From positions 16,001 through 80,000 of the forward strand of contig VCAZ01000299.1 in the NCBI GenBank assembly GCA_005784505.1: 64,000 nucleotides of DNA, written 5' to 3'. The DNA comes from Bagarius yarrelli (taxonomy: Eukaryota > Chordata > Actinopteri > Siluriformes > Sisoridae). Below the pieces are notes generated by a model. That model did not search any database and was not told where the DNA came from. It saw only the letters and a list, made by a program, of their open reading frames with translations. Below, in pieces: positions 16,286-28,036 of the stretch (positions within the stretch are counted from its first letter, which is position 1; the number at the start of each line of letters is the position of its first letter). The position numbers and the translations under genes were made by a program.

Positions 16286-16905
16286 TTCAATTCAGATTTA
16301 TAACCAAGTCCAATTAATTAATTAATGAGTCTAATCGCTTTTCCTCCGTTTATTCCACGCGCACATGACACCGTAAATCCGGTTAAATCAGCGCCTGACT
16401 GAGAACCACCTCACAGCGGCTCCAGACGCCTGTAAACACCGCAGGGGGCGCGCACGCAACGTCACGCGTAACCAGCCACGCCCACTAGAAGAGTCTTGGG
16501 TGCGCGCACGCAGCGTCACGCAGTGATATAAGGGACAATGGACGATGGACCCCCCCTCCACCACCCCCATATTATTATAAATCATAAAATCAACAAATAT
16601 AAAATATTACATATAAAATGCAATGAATATTTTACTAGTGATATAGAAAAATGTAAAGTATTATAACTAACATACAAACAAAAAGGCAAAAAAGGAAGAA
16701 AACTGTAGAAATATGAATGTTCGTATTTAAACATGCTATTTATATATTTATTTAAATATTACACTAAGTTTCTTACAATACGTTACAATAGGTTTATCTT
16801 AAAGGCGATTACCGGATGTTATGACCGGAAAAGTGGAGTGTGCAACACGCTAATGTGTCCCCCGTGAGCGGTGGTGCTGCTGGGTGAACGTTGACGGTGT
16901 TTCTG
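16286..16905. promoter_or_regulatory. divergent promoter shared by nckipsd and ndufaf3
   Basis: Only 620 bp separate the two start codons, which face away from each other. The nckipsd side holds two copies of a 20-bp CpG-rich box, GCGCGCACGCARCGTCACGC, at 16448-16467 and 16502-16521, each containing a CRE-like CGTCACGC. The centre (16570-16800) is AT-rich. A bidirectional promoter is inferred from geometry and composition. Confidence 0.65.
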
Positions 16906-19065
16906 ATGGCAGCTCCGGTGTGTGTGAGATTATTTCTGCGCGGGTCCACCTGCGGCCTCCGGTTCTGTTCGCCAACACTCCGCAGAGTCACGTGGTATTT
17001 CAGTATTTCATCACTTTTAGATTTTTGTGAATTACTCATGATGACCTCTGTCTCCAACCTCTGTCTCCAACCTCTGTCTCCAACCTCTGTCTCCCACCTC
17101 TGTCTCCAACCTCTGTCTCCCACCTCTGTCCTCCCACCCTGTCTCCAACCTCTGTCTCTAACGCCTGTCTCTCACCTCTGTCTCCAACCTCTGTCTCCAA
17201 CCTCTGTCTCCAACCTCTGTCTCCAACCTCTGTCTCTAACCTCTGTCTCTAACCTCTGTCTCCAACCTCTGTCTCTCACCTCTGTCTCTCACCTCTGTCT
17301 CCACCTCTGTCTCTCACCTCTGTCTCCAATCTCTGTCTCCCACCTCTGTCTCCAACCTCTGTCTCCAACCTCTGTCTCCAACCTCTGTCTCCAACCTCTG
17401 TCTCCAACCTCTGTCTCTAACCTCTGTCTCTCACCTCAGTTAACATCATAAGTTTTAATAGCGTGCGTTCGGGTATAACAGATGGAACCATCAGCAGCAG
17501 CAGCGGCGGCGGCAGCAGCAGGTTCATGCTGGATTCCAGTATTACATTAATGTTTCTCTGATTATAGCAATAAATGGAAAACGGACTCCTCTCCGTCAGC
17601 TTCTTCTACAGTGTTTTTACATTTCACATTAATCTATTTAATTAATTTCTGCTCGGTTTTTATTAAAACTGATCTCCGGTTCTGGACTCTGCAGCCCGGT
17701 TCTGACCCGCGGTCACAGGCTCGGCCCGACGGACGATGAGCTGTACCAGCGCACCACGGTGTCTGTGATGCAGAAGGAGCCGGACGGTGGCCCCATCATC
17801 TACAGCTACAGCTCACAGGGCTTCAACATCGATGGGAACAAAGTGATCGGACCCTGTGCCGTGGTTCCTCCTGCCATTCTACAGTGGAACGTAAGGAGAA
17901 GCTCTGCAGCAGTGTGTGTGAGTGAATGAGTGAGTTGAAGGAAAAACAGAGGATGTGTCTTGATGTGAGTTTGTTTTTCTGGCAGGTGGGATGTCATGAA
18001 GATATAACAGTGGAGAGTTTGTCTCTGTTTTACCTTTTGGAGCCACGCATAGGTACCACAACCACCACCCCACCCTGATCTCCAACCACCACTCCCTGAT
18101 CTCCAACCACCACACCCTGATCTCCAACCACCACTCCCTGATCTCCAACCACCACTCCCTGATCTCCAACCACCCACCCACCCGATCTCCACCACCACAC
18201 CACAAACCCTGATCTCCAACCACCCCACCCCCCACCCCATGATCTCCACCACCACACACCCCGATCTCCAACCACCACCCAAACTCCCCTGACCTCGCCA
18301 ACCACCACACCCGATCTCCACCCACACACCCATCTCCCCCCCCACCCAGATCTTCAACCACCACACCCTGATCTCCAACCACCACACCCTGATCTCCAAC
18401 CACCACTCCCTGATCTCCAACCACCACACCCTGATCTCCAACCACCACCCCCTGATCCCCAACCACCACACCCACTCACCACCACCCAGATCTCCACCAC
18501 CACCACACACCCAGATCCCACCCAATCTCCAACCACCACAACCCTGATCTCCAACCCACCCCGACTCCAACCCATGATCCTCCAACCACCACACCCTGAT
18601 CTCCAACCACCACACCCAGATCTCCAACCACCACACCATGATCTCCAACCACCACACCCCATGATCTCCAACCCACACACCCAGATCTCCAACCACCACA
18701 CCACAATCTCCCACCACCACACCAACCATGATCTCCAACCACCACACCCTGATCTCCAACCACCACCCAACCCTGATCTCCAACCACCACAACCCCTGAT
18801 CTTCAACCACCACACCCCTGATCTTCAACACCACACCCTCACACCACCCTGATCTCCCCCACTCCCTGATCTCCAACCACCACTCCCTGATCTCCAACCA
18901 CCACTCCCTGATCTCCAACCACCACTCCCTGATCTCCAACCACCACTCCCTGATCTCCAACCACCACACCCTGATCTCCAACCACCACATCAACCCCCCT
19001 GATCCCCAATCCCCACTCCCTGATCTCCATCACACCCTGATTTACATCACACTCTATCTTCTCTT

Positions 19066-19104
<39 letters not shown>

Positions 19105-19464
19105 GTGTTGGTTCTGGGTACCGGAAGCCGTACAGAGCGTTTGGACCCTAATGTTCTCTCCTTCGTCAGGAAGAAAGGTATTGCAGTGGAGGTGCAGGAT
19201 ACGGTGAGAACACTTCCTCTCTCAGTCACACGCCATCAGCTTTTCATTTGATTATTTGATGATTTATGTTTCGCCGCTGAGGATGAATAAATTTCAGTTC
19301 TCAGAGATAAAAGTGTTGCGTCTTTACTAATACACCTTCTTCTTACTCCTCTTCCTTTCCACCTGTAGCCCAACGCCTGCGCCACCTTCAACTTCCTGAT
19401 CAGCGAGAGACGAATCACAGCAGCCGCCTTGATCCCGCCTTCATCTGCAGCATCATTAGAGTGA
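16906..19464 (+). CDS. ndufaf3: mitochondrial complex I assembly factor 3, 5 coding exons
   Basis: Assembly factor for NADH:ubiquinone oxidoreductase, acting with NDUFAF4 on early membrane/matrix-arm intermediates. Exons: 16906-16994, 17695-17890, 17986-18052, 19103-19203, 19369-19464; 549 nt, 182 aa (human 184). Residues 1-27 are Arg-rich without acidic residues, as expected for a mitochondrial presequence. The conserved body begins GHRLGPTDDELYQRT and includes GFNIDGNKVIGPCAVVP, FYLLEPRIEVLVLGTG and GIAVEVQDTPNACATFNFL, all diagnostic. AATAAA at 19492-19497 gives a very short 3' UTR. Introns 1 and 3 are largely minisatellite. The exon 1 donor (TG|GTATTT) is weak but keeps the frame. Confidence 0.95.
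17041..17440 (+). repeat. 13-bp minisatellite, ndufaf3 intron 1
   Basis: About 30 tandem copies of a 13-bp unit close to CCTCTGTCTCCAA, with C/T and A/T variants and occasional 12- or 14-bp units. The C/T-rich strand is the transcribed sense strand. A long open frame across it is a by-product of the repeat. Confidence 0.95.
18055..19045 (+). repeat. 21-bp minisatellite filling ndufaf3 intron 3
   Basis: About 45 degenerate copies of a 21-bp unit built on CTGATCTCCAACCACCAC plus a variable 3-bp tail. The sense strand is C/A-rich with very few G; the other strand is a G/T-rich array with repeated GGTGGTTGG. Long minus-strand frames with Trp-Trp-Leu-Glu-Ile-Arg periodicity come from the repeat and are not genes. 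Units are most uniform at the edges and most scrambled in the middle. Confidence 0.95.
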
Positions 19465-20311
19465 CAGCTGTGTGTGTGTAATACTGTGAATAATAAATGT
19501 GTTTTTTAAATATTTTTATATGTGGACTGTGTTTTTATTTGCAATAAAATGATGCAATTGTTTTTAAAGTCATTTAAAATGCTGCAGAGAACCTCAGTTA
19601 CAGTAGAACCTGATTCAGTCTGTTAATCCGAGGAACCGCTGGATTATCTGTATGTACTGTAGCTCTGTTAGTCTGTCTGTTCTACCATTTATCCTCCTAT
19701 TCGTCTCTGTTTGTTTATTCTGTTGACATTTTGCCTGATGCCACAAAGACTCCTATCATCTCGTCCCTCCCTGCTATCTGTGTGTGTGTGTGTGTGAGAT
19801 TGGCTGAGGTTTTGTAGTTGCTATTATCCTTTATTAACCTCTTTCTCTGTTGGCCAGTCTCTCCTCTCTCTCTCTGTCTCATTCTCTTTTTCTGTCCCCC
19901 CACATTCTCTCTGTCTCATTCTCTCTGTCTGTCTCTCTCTCTGTCTCATTCTCTTTTTCTGTCCCCCCCCATTCTCTCTGTCTCATTCTCTCTGTCTGTC
20001 TCTCTCTGTCTCATTCTCTTTTTCTGTCCCCTCCCATTCTCTCTCTCTCTCTCTCTCTCATGGCTTTATCCTTCTCAGAACTGAACTAATCCAATGGGAG
20101 ACTTTAATCTCTGCTGGATGAGTCGGTAATAAGTAACACTGACAGCAGGTGTGTTTTAAGTCTAAAATACAGTTTATTAACTTTTATTTTAACTCCTTGT
20201 TCTTGTTCACGCTGTGATGTTTATTATAACACCAGTTTCAAAACGTGTTTGTATTAAATATATATAGTATGTGTGTGTGTGTGTGTGTGTTTTTGTGTGT
20301 GCACTGCAGTT
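19465..20311. other. convergent intergenic gap between ndufaf3 and gdi 3' ends
   Basis: The two genes end tail to tail. The gap holds (CT)-rich low-complexity DNA at 19855-20062 (imperfect repeats of CATTCTCTTTTTCTGTCCC) and AATAAA-type signals for both genes (plus strand 19492; minus strand 20173-20178). No additional gene is seen. Confidence 0.6.
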
Positions 20312-21031
20312 TTAATCGTCCTTGTCGGCCTCATATTCTCTGCGGAAGTCTTCGAAACTGAACTCTGACCCTGTCATACGACGGAAAAGGTCCTTAATGT
20401 CCTCGTACTCCATGTCATAGTGTGTGGTAGCGTCGTAGGAGCGTGACACAAAAACCTGAACACACACACACACACACACATAATAATAATAATAAAATCA
20501 TACAATTATAGCTGTTTGATTGACAGGTGTAGGTTACCTGACTCCGCCTCCCATCATCTGTAGGCACCATGATGTTACTGATGGACACAAACCTGTGAGG
20601 TAAATTTATTTGCAACATTTAAAACTAAACCCAATGTAAATATTTACCTGATTTACATTTGATAAACACAAATAAAGTGTTTATGATGTCATTTAAATGA
20701 GTCAGCTTAGTTACCATATTTACAGCAGATATACGAGAGAGTATCATGAAATTTCGAGACACACCAACAGATGGCAGCACAATGTCTTGACAATTCTTAA
20801 TACCTCCTCATATATACTAATGTCAACATTTGTGTGTATGTCATAAATTTACTTCTCCATGATGGGTTCGAGCAGCGTCAGTCCCGGCTGCACCTCCTTC
20901 TCCGGGTTACTCGTCTCCACACTGGTGCTCACTACAGCGATGAACTTACCTTCAGGAGCCACGTTGTGAGTTGAGGAGACCAAAGACACGTAGATATCTG
21001 TGCAGAGTGGACAGGCTCCATCAGGACATCT

Positions 21032-21064
<33 letters not shown>

Positions 21065-23457
21065 GCTTGATGTAGAAAAAAGCAGTAATACATCAGCTTC
21101 AAATGCGCTGCCTATAATTTCTTTATTATTCCTTATGATAATTTGTGGTCATTTGCATAAGCCACACCCCCAACTTATACATTTGATTCGTGTTGAAAGA
21201 TGATGATAAAAACCAAAGGAACATATAATAAAAACTGTCTATCTGCTGATAAATCTGTTTGTTTTTCCTACCGGATTTCCTGTGCACCTGCGCCTGAGGA
21301 ATGACGATTTGGCAGGAGTTCGCATCGTGAGTGTGTTTGATTGGATGGTTCAGCAGGCAGATGACCCTGATGACCCGCCCCACTTTCTTCACCCGGTTTG
21401 GGACGTAGCTGGAACTGCACAGGAGCTGCTTACAGCGGAAAAGCTGCAACATTCAGAAAACCCCCAGAAACATTTATTTATTCTGACACCTTTATGAGCT
21501 CTAGATTAATTTTACACAGTGATTTAATGAATGAGGAGTTTATTTCCTTTTGATTTCCTAACAACAAAAGTGGTCGTAATGAACTTCACTGAGGCGAGTC
21601 GCAGTTCTAGAACCCAAAGTTTATTTACAAGAGACAAAACAATGAACAGAAACTCATCTAGGCTTGACTTGACATAACTTAGGGTTATCTCATTATCTAA
21701 TTATCTATTTCTTATTTAGCTTAGCTTAGCTTAACTAAGCCTTAATACACTCATGCCAGCGGTATAGGGACACAACCTAAATTCCCAACAAAGACAAAGG
21801 GAAACACAAGGGCTATAAATACAGAAGACCAACCAATCAGAACATGACACCTAAACAAGGGGATCACATGACAGAAACGCATGGGAAACAAGGATCACAT
21901 GACAAGGACAAAACAGGAAGTAAACAGCCATGAACAATAAACAAGAACTCAAAACATAAAACAATAAAACAAAAACTAAACATAAAACATAAAACCAAAA
22001 CCTTACAGTGGTAAAAACAGATCTCAGATCAGAATTCAGACACAGACACTGTTTATGTCCACAAAGACAACCCTAATATCAAAGTGATCATTGCCCCACT
22101 CCAGCTCCTTACCTCCCCCTGAGATTTTACAGCCGCCACTTTCCCATTCTCTATGATGATGTCATCAACGTGGCGGTTTAGCATGTACGTGCCTCCATGT
22201 TGAGCACTCAGCCTGTTACACACACACACACACGTAAAGGAGGTACTTTTTAAATAAATATTGATCTTAATGTCCAAGAAGGGGGCGTAGCCTCACAGAT
22301 GTCAATCACAATCACACACTCAGTAAAGGAGGCGCGGCCTTAGTGCCTGTCAGTCACAGTGACAGTAAAGTAGGTGTGGCGAGTGTGTGTGTGTATTGTG
22401 TACCTGCCGAAGCCCTGCAGCAGCTCCCCGAGTCCGTACAGCGGGTACAGATAAGGACTGATATCATAGCGAGCCACCGAGTCTGAGTACATCCGAATCC
22501 TCTTAATGGTCTGAAGACACGGCTTGTCTAGATAACTACACACACACACAATAGAAACACGGTGATGCAACACCATGTGGACTGTTGTTTACATCCTGGT
22601 CTGTGTATGTGTGTGTGTGTGTGTGTGTGTGTACTAACTCATCAGTGCTGTACAGAGCCAGTGCATGTCCAACAAACTCCACCACGTCTAACCCCAAATC
22701 AAAATGGCGGAACACGTCCCTCATGGTGGACCGGTGCGGGTCCATGTCCTGGTGAGTTCGGGGGTCGAATTCCTCAAAGTTCAGGATGAAGAGCAGGAGC
22801 TTCCGAAACCTTCTCTTATCAAACATACCCATCAAATCTACCGAAGACAAAACAATCATTTACTTCCATCTCATTCAGAATAAGAGTCAAATAGTGTGTG
22901 TGTGTGTGTGTGCGTGTGTGTGTTGTGTCACCTGAAACGTGGACGTCTGCCTCTGTAATCGGAACTTTGTAAAGTTTTCCACCTTTGTAGACGTAGCTGC
23001 CCTCAATGACCTTAAAGTCCAAATATCTCGTCACCTCTGTAAACATCAGCATTTTCACCAGTGGTCCTGAAAGACATGATGGTGTGACGCACTGCACTCT
23101 CATATACATCGCTGTACACACACCGCTGTACACACACCGCTGTACACACACCGCTGTACACACACCGCTGTACACACACCGCTGTACACACACCGCTGTA
23201 CACACACACCGCTGTACACACCGCAACGCTTACAGCTGTACACACACACGCGTACTACACACACACACCACAGGTCTTCTGCATTAGCGTTTGTCTCACC
23301 GTTAGATAGTATGAACTTTGGGATCAGGTCGATGGTCCAGTCTTTGCCGCGTCCGGTTTCTTTCGGAGGCCCCGGAACCTGAAACTGCTTATACAGCTGT
23401 GGGACAGAACAAACACCAGTGTGAGTGTGGAGTCCAGCACGCAGCTACAGCAGGTAT

Positions 23458-23501
<44 letters not shown>

Positions 23502-23909
23502 TTGGTTTGAACCTCCTCCAGAGGAGTCACAGAAGCGCTCTCCCCTCCGTAAAATGGGTTCTGGTCAATGTGGAGAACCTTTTTCCTGCAGATGGACAGC
23601 AAACAGGACAGGATGCATTCCTGCGAGAAGAAAAAACAACAACACAACAATTCTTTCAATAGGGTGTAACATCTGTGTGATCCGTACTGAACATCTGTAA
23701 AACAACTACAACAACACAACAATGCAAAGTAGCAGGTGATGTTAATTTTAATTAATATTCTAATCAATACCGAAGATGAGACGGGATCAAAGCGAGATCA
23801 GGGAATAAAGTCAGTAAATCATTAGAAATGTCAAACTTAAGAAAAAGATGATGATGATATTTTTTACCTTCAGCCCGGTGCCCAGGACAATGACATCAAA
23901 GTCAGACAT
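20312..23909 (-). CDS. Rab GDP-dissociation inhibitor, 11 coding exons (paralogue uncertain)
   Basis: GDI proteins extract GDP-bound prenylated Rabs from membranes and recycle them. Exons: 23909-23868, 23620-23513, 23396-23300, 23066-22932, 22837-22639, 22535-22404, 22212-22113, 21443-21272, 20997-20853, 20592-20538, 20455-20312; 1329 nt, 442 aa (human GDI1 447, GDI2 445). The N-terminal nucleotide-fold signature (DVIVLGTGLKECI), the Rab-binding platform (ISPYLYPLYGLGEL, GGTYMLNRHVDDIIIENGKV) and DANSCQI are clear. The protein differs from both GDI1 and GDI2 at many positions, and the near-invariant Pro of GELPQGF is Leu at residue 233. This suggests a third or fast-evolving copy. I leave the symbol blank because gdi1, gdi2 and a gdi3-type gene cannot be separated without a tree. 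Confidence 0.9.
21590..22015. repeat. probable interspersed repeat in gdi intron 7
   Basis: Unlike the CA-rich introns around it, this 400-bp block is A-rich, with runs such as CATAAAACATAAAACC and short repeats (TTAGCTTAGCTTAG). It resembles non-coding termini of fish transposons from memory. No coding remnant or terminal repeat is visible, so the family is unassigned. Confidence 0.35.
23100..23225. repeat. 14-bp minisatellite, gdi intron 3
   Basis: Eight or nine near-perfect copies of CCGCTGTACACACA between 23100 and 23225, decaying at the right end. It lies about 35 bp upstream (gene strand) of the exon starting at 23066. Confidence 0.9.
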
Positions 23910-23974
23910 GATGAATGTTTTACTGGAAATCTCAAACAGTCAAACACATGGACAAGTGAAGCTGCTGTAGGTAG

Positions 23975-24035
<61 letters not shown>

Positions 24036-24165
24036 AGTCATTATCTTTATAAACACTCTATGATCCTATCAGTCATAATCCTCTCAGGGAAGGAACTTTA
24101 GGAGAACAGGTCCTCCTGAGACATGGTGATGTTGTTGCTCTGCACAGATGAGCAGATAAACACAT

Positions 24166-24230
<65 letters not shown>

Positions 24231-24675
24231 AAAAACAGACAGAAAAGTTTGCAGGAAATAAAACAAACATGTTACTGTCGAAATAACTTATTGAATTCTA
24301 TACTGACACTTCTGAACACTAGACGGCGGTATGGAGCTGATTGGTTTAAAACACGCCATAAAACACACAAAAGATAAAGGGAAAACTAGCGTCGAAGAGG
24401 AGACAGCTGAAGACTACATATCCCGACGTGCTTAGCGGCAGACGCACTTCCGCTCTAGTATGTTAAAATAAAAGTTACTCATCTATATGCATTTGATTTA
24501 TAGAGACACAGAAACACGTCAGCAGCATCAACAGTCAGTTATACTGAACCGGTAATTAATCACAATACGAACCGGAAAAACTTTGAAAGAAAGTGCGCGC
24601 GCGAGACGGTTTATTTCTGACGAGTTCCTCTTCCGCATATTTTATACGGTTTTAGCTCGTGTCACAAACTCAGCG
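23910..24675. promoter_or_regulatory. divergent promoter region between gdi and tmem43
   Basis: Start codons of gdi (minus) and tmem43 (plus) lie 766 bp apart, facing outward. The interval holds two long dinucleotide tracts (23977-24033 TG, 24166-24228 CA) and then unique DNA with CpG-rich patches at 24391-24440 and 24590-24680. The ZNF143-type site listed separately sits in the middle. The gdi transcript probably has an upstream non-coding exon, not resolved. Confidence 0.6.
24413..24437 (+). promoter_or_regulatory. ZNF143/THAP11-type SBS element
   Basis: The 25-bp site reads ACTACA-TA-TCCC-GACGT-GC-TTA-GCG, matching the spacing of the long SBS consensus (ACTACAnnTCCC followed by GC and GCG blocks). 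In vertebrates this motif marks CpG promoters, often bidirectional ones. It is about 240 bp before the tmem43 ATG and 500 bp before that of gdi. Confidence 0.7.
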
Positions 24676-26159
24676 ATGTCGGTAAGAACTTTCAACTTTT
24701 ATTAATGCACAATTTTAGATTTAGATTAGATGCATTTTGATTTGTCCAGAATCAATATCAATAAATATATCTCGGATTTTAGGGTGTGTGTGTGTGTGTG
24801 CAGAAACAACTTTCTCTCTATATTAACTGCTGAAAGTTAATTGAACTGATTGTTAATAGCAGCTGTGATCAGTCGTTCCCTCAGCAGACACTTTAATGTC
24901 CTCAGTTCAAAATGTCCCTTTAAAACTCTTCTGTCCTAAAAATGGTCCTTACTGCAACTGTTGCTATGGAAACGATCAATCGTTAGCGCTGCTCTTATAG
25001 AGAATTAATCAACACGCATCAACCAATCAGAACGCAGAATTCCGCAGTTTCATCCAACGCCAGTTGTTGTGATTTTTCCCTCTCATTGATAAACTGGTGT
25101 TGATGTTCTCTGGTCTGGTAGTGTTCCAGTGAAGAGCCTCGGGAGCGGCACACCTCCATCCACACTCGGAACTCCCCGGGATTCCTGGAGCGTCTGGGAG
25201 AGACCATGGGTGGGATGGTGGTGGGTGTGGCCATCTTCTTCCTCTCCTTCTACGTGCTCTTCACTAATGAGGTCAGTGGTCAGATGTTGCTGGATTTTTG
25301 TGTGAGATTTATATGACAAATAATGGAGGCGACAGGAAGAACATTAACTGATGAGATTGACAATTAAAGTGTGGTCGAGGAAGCCCGCCCCCTACACGGA
25401 AGCCACGCCCCCTTCACTGCTTCACAACCAAGAAAGGAAAAGTTTTTAAAAATGTTGTCTAGTTTGTTATTACGGGATTTTATATTTTTAATTAGATTAT
25501 TTTCTAATTGGTAAACTATAAGACCTAAAGTGGGATACAGACGATCAGATAAAGACTCTTATTCTTTTATCTTCTGTCTGTCCTCCGCAGGGCAGAGCGA
25601 TCCGTACCTCGTCCTCTCTGGATGAGGGACTCTCCCAGGTCATCACTCTTCACCCAGACGTCTATGTTGACCCTCAGAACAACGGGCACCTCGTTCACCT
25701 CTCAGCCTCCCTGCGCACGACTCAGGTACTTCACACGCAGGCAGATCATTTACACTCCAAAAGAACACACATCAATTTTTCTTTTCTCTCTCTCTCTGTC
25801 TCTCTATTTCTGTCTGTCTGTCTGTCTCTCTCTGTCTTTCTATTTCTCTTTCTCCATGTGTGTGTGTGTCTCTCTCTCTCTCTCTGCTAGCCTCTGTATG
25901 ATCCGAACTACAGGGTCAGTGTTCATGCAGTGAAGCTGAAGAGGAATGTGGAGATGTACCAGTGGGTGGAGTATCAGGAGTCACGGTAAGTAAAATGAAT
26001 GAATGAACGAATAAATAAAAGCTGTGTCTTAAGTCTCGTCCTGATTCTTCAGCTTTTTGTGCGTTTTGTCTTTGTTTACAGGGACTACAAAGAGGACGGG
26101 GAAACTAAAACAGAGACTACATACACATACAGTCAGTTTATCTTTCTCAGAAATCCACA

Positions 26160-26192
<33 letters not shown>

Positions 26193-26979
26193 GCGCCGAT
26201 CGAGAGCCATTGATTAGTTCAGACTCCCGCTCTCATTACTGTTTCTATAGCAACGACTGCGTTATATGCTGTATTTCAGATACAGAGTGGAAGTCAGAGA
26301 TCATTAACAGCAGACATTTTGATCAGGAGATCGGACATGTCAACCCCAGGTGCAGTTTACAATGAGTGTCTACTTGTATTTCTGTAGTTTCCATGTAGGA
26401 GTGTATTTTTCACACACCAATTGTCGTTGTCTTGTAGCGCGATGGCGGTGGAGAGTGTCAATGTCGTCGCCCCTGATGTGTGGGTCGGCCGTTTTTCTCT
26501 CTCGAAAGGTGTTTTTTTGTATTATTCTTATTAGATCAGTTCAGGTTTCTGGATGCTGCGAAACATGAGATTTGCTCCTTAGTGGTCATTAGACTCGGTG
26601 GTCCTGGTGGGTTGGTGTCCTGCAGAGTTTAGATCTGAACTGCCTCAACACACTTGACCGTAAGTTAAAAGTAAATCTATCAACACCTTAATTAGCTAGT
26701 TTAGATGTGTTCGATTAGAGTTAAAGCTGAACTATGGACACCGACACTCCAGGACTGAATTTTGTGACCTTTGGTATAAAAAGGAGGTTTGTTCCGTTTA
26801 AGATGATAAACACTGCCCTCTAGTGGTGATGTGTTGCGTTCTCTGTGCAGGTTTAATCGAGCAGATTAATAAATTCCACACTCTAAGTTTAAGTGCACTT
26901 CCTGCTACCGATCCATTTCTCACAGTGTATGAAGATTATTTCTACCACACGGCCAACCCACGGAGACCAGAGGTTTGTG

Positions 26980-27010
<31 letters not shown>

Positions 27011-27362
27011 TCAATGGCGTGGGATCAAAGTGGTGCTAGTGCTAGTGACAGTGACTGTGACTGTGTGTTGTTTGCAGGTCGGAGATGTGCGTGTGAGCTT
27101 CTCCTACGCTGGACTCAGTGGTGAAGGATCATTTCTTGGTCCAGCGCAGAAAGTGAGTTAATTCACAATTCTTTTCTTTACACACCTGATTATTATCCTC
27201 CTGATCTTCATTAAGGAAGTGTGTGTGTGTGTGTGTGTGTGCGTGCACGCGCGCGCATGCAGGTGAGTGTGGTGGCGATGCAGAAAGAAGACAAACTGAT
27301 GCCTTTCAACACCAAATCAGGAGACACACTGGAGATCCTTTACCTGGAGGAGCTCACAGCAG

Positions 27363-27396
<34 letters not shown>

Positions 27397-28036
27397 CAGA
27401 CACTTCCTGATTTATAGAGTGGGACTGAATGTATGTCTAAAGCGATGATGATGATGACGACGACATTGAATTTTTATACTGAGTTTGAGTCTTGGGCTGA
27501 AGATGAATTAAATGAATGTGTGTGTTTGTGTGTGTAGGAAGTCTTTGCTAAGGAGCATCAGTATAATGTGATGAAGACGTGGGCTCTCCGAGCTGGCGGT
27601 TGGTTCCTCATGTTTATTGGGATCAATCTGACCATGCGCATTCTTTACACTCTTGGTAATTCTCTTTCACTCACACACACACACACACACACACACACTA
27701 CTGTTTATGGTGAGATGCCTTCTATATATTTATGCATATTTATACAACACACTGAATGATTGATTATTACTTAGAACACATTGATGTGTGTGCGTATACT
27801 GCTAATTGTGTGTGTGTGTGTGTGTGTATGTAGTGGACTGGATCCCTTTGCTGAGAGAACTGGTGTCTGTGGGTGTAAAGCTCTTTGCCCTGTGTGTGTC
27901 CTGCTCTCTTTCACTCCTCACCATCTCCATCAGCTGGCTGTTTTATCGCCCCCTGTTGGCAGGGCTAATTGCTGCAATCGCCCTGTTACCCGTCCTCATC
28001 ACACACTCTCGTAAAACCGAGAAAAAGCACCAGTGA
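24676..28036 (+). CDS. tmem43: transmembrane protein 43 (LUMA), 12 coding exons
   Basis: ER and inner-nuclear-membrane protein that interacts with lamins and emerin in mammals. Exons: 24676-24681, 25122-25271, 25591-25725, 25891-25985, 26082-26131, 26280-26349, 26438-26508, 26851-26972, 27078-27152, 27263-27364, 27538-27655, 27834-28036; 1197 nt, 398 aa (human 400). The first coding exon supplies only Met-Ser, so the gene is easily mis-started. One membrane span lies at about 33-49 and three near the C-terminus (about 312-331, 346-368, 374-392), with a large luminal domain between. Conserved signatures include FTNEGRA, VEMYQWVE, NTEWKSEIINS, NPSAMAVES, VRVSFSYAGLSG and SWLFYRPL. Ser356 aligns with the human residue mutated in ARVC5 (S358L) and is retained. 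The exon 10 donor lies in a TG repeat. Confidence 0.97.
26575..26765. mobile_element. hAT-type MITE fragment in tmem43 intron 7
   Basis: Degraded relative of the elements at 28420-28590 and 54685-54838. Shared blocks include GTGTCCTGCAGAGTTTAGAT near the left end and GACACCGACACTCCAGGACTG near the right. Only part of the terminal repeat survives. Confidence 0.55.

Noticed and set aside
16891..17451. 186-codon open frame on the plus strand
   Set aside because: Its first codons are ndufaf3 exon 1, but the rest is the 13-bp minisatellite of intron 1 read through the splice donor.
17806..18993. 395-codon open frame on the minus strand
   Set aside because: It runs through the 21-bp minisatellite in ndufaf3 intron 3. 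The translation is a 7-residue period (21 bp divided by 3), so the open frame is a by-product of the repeat.
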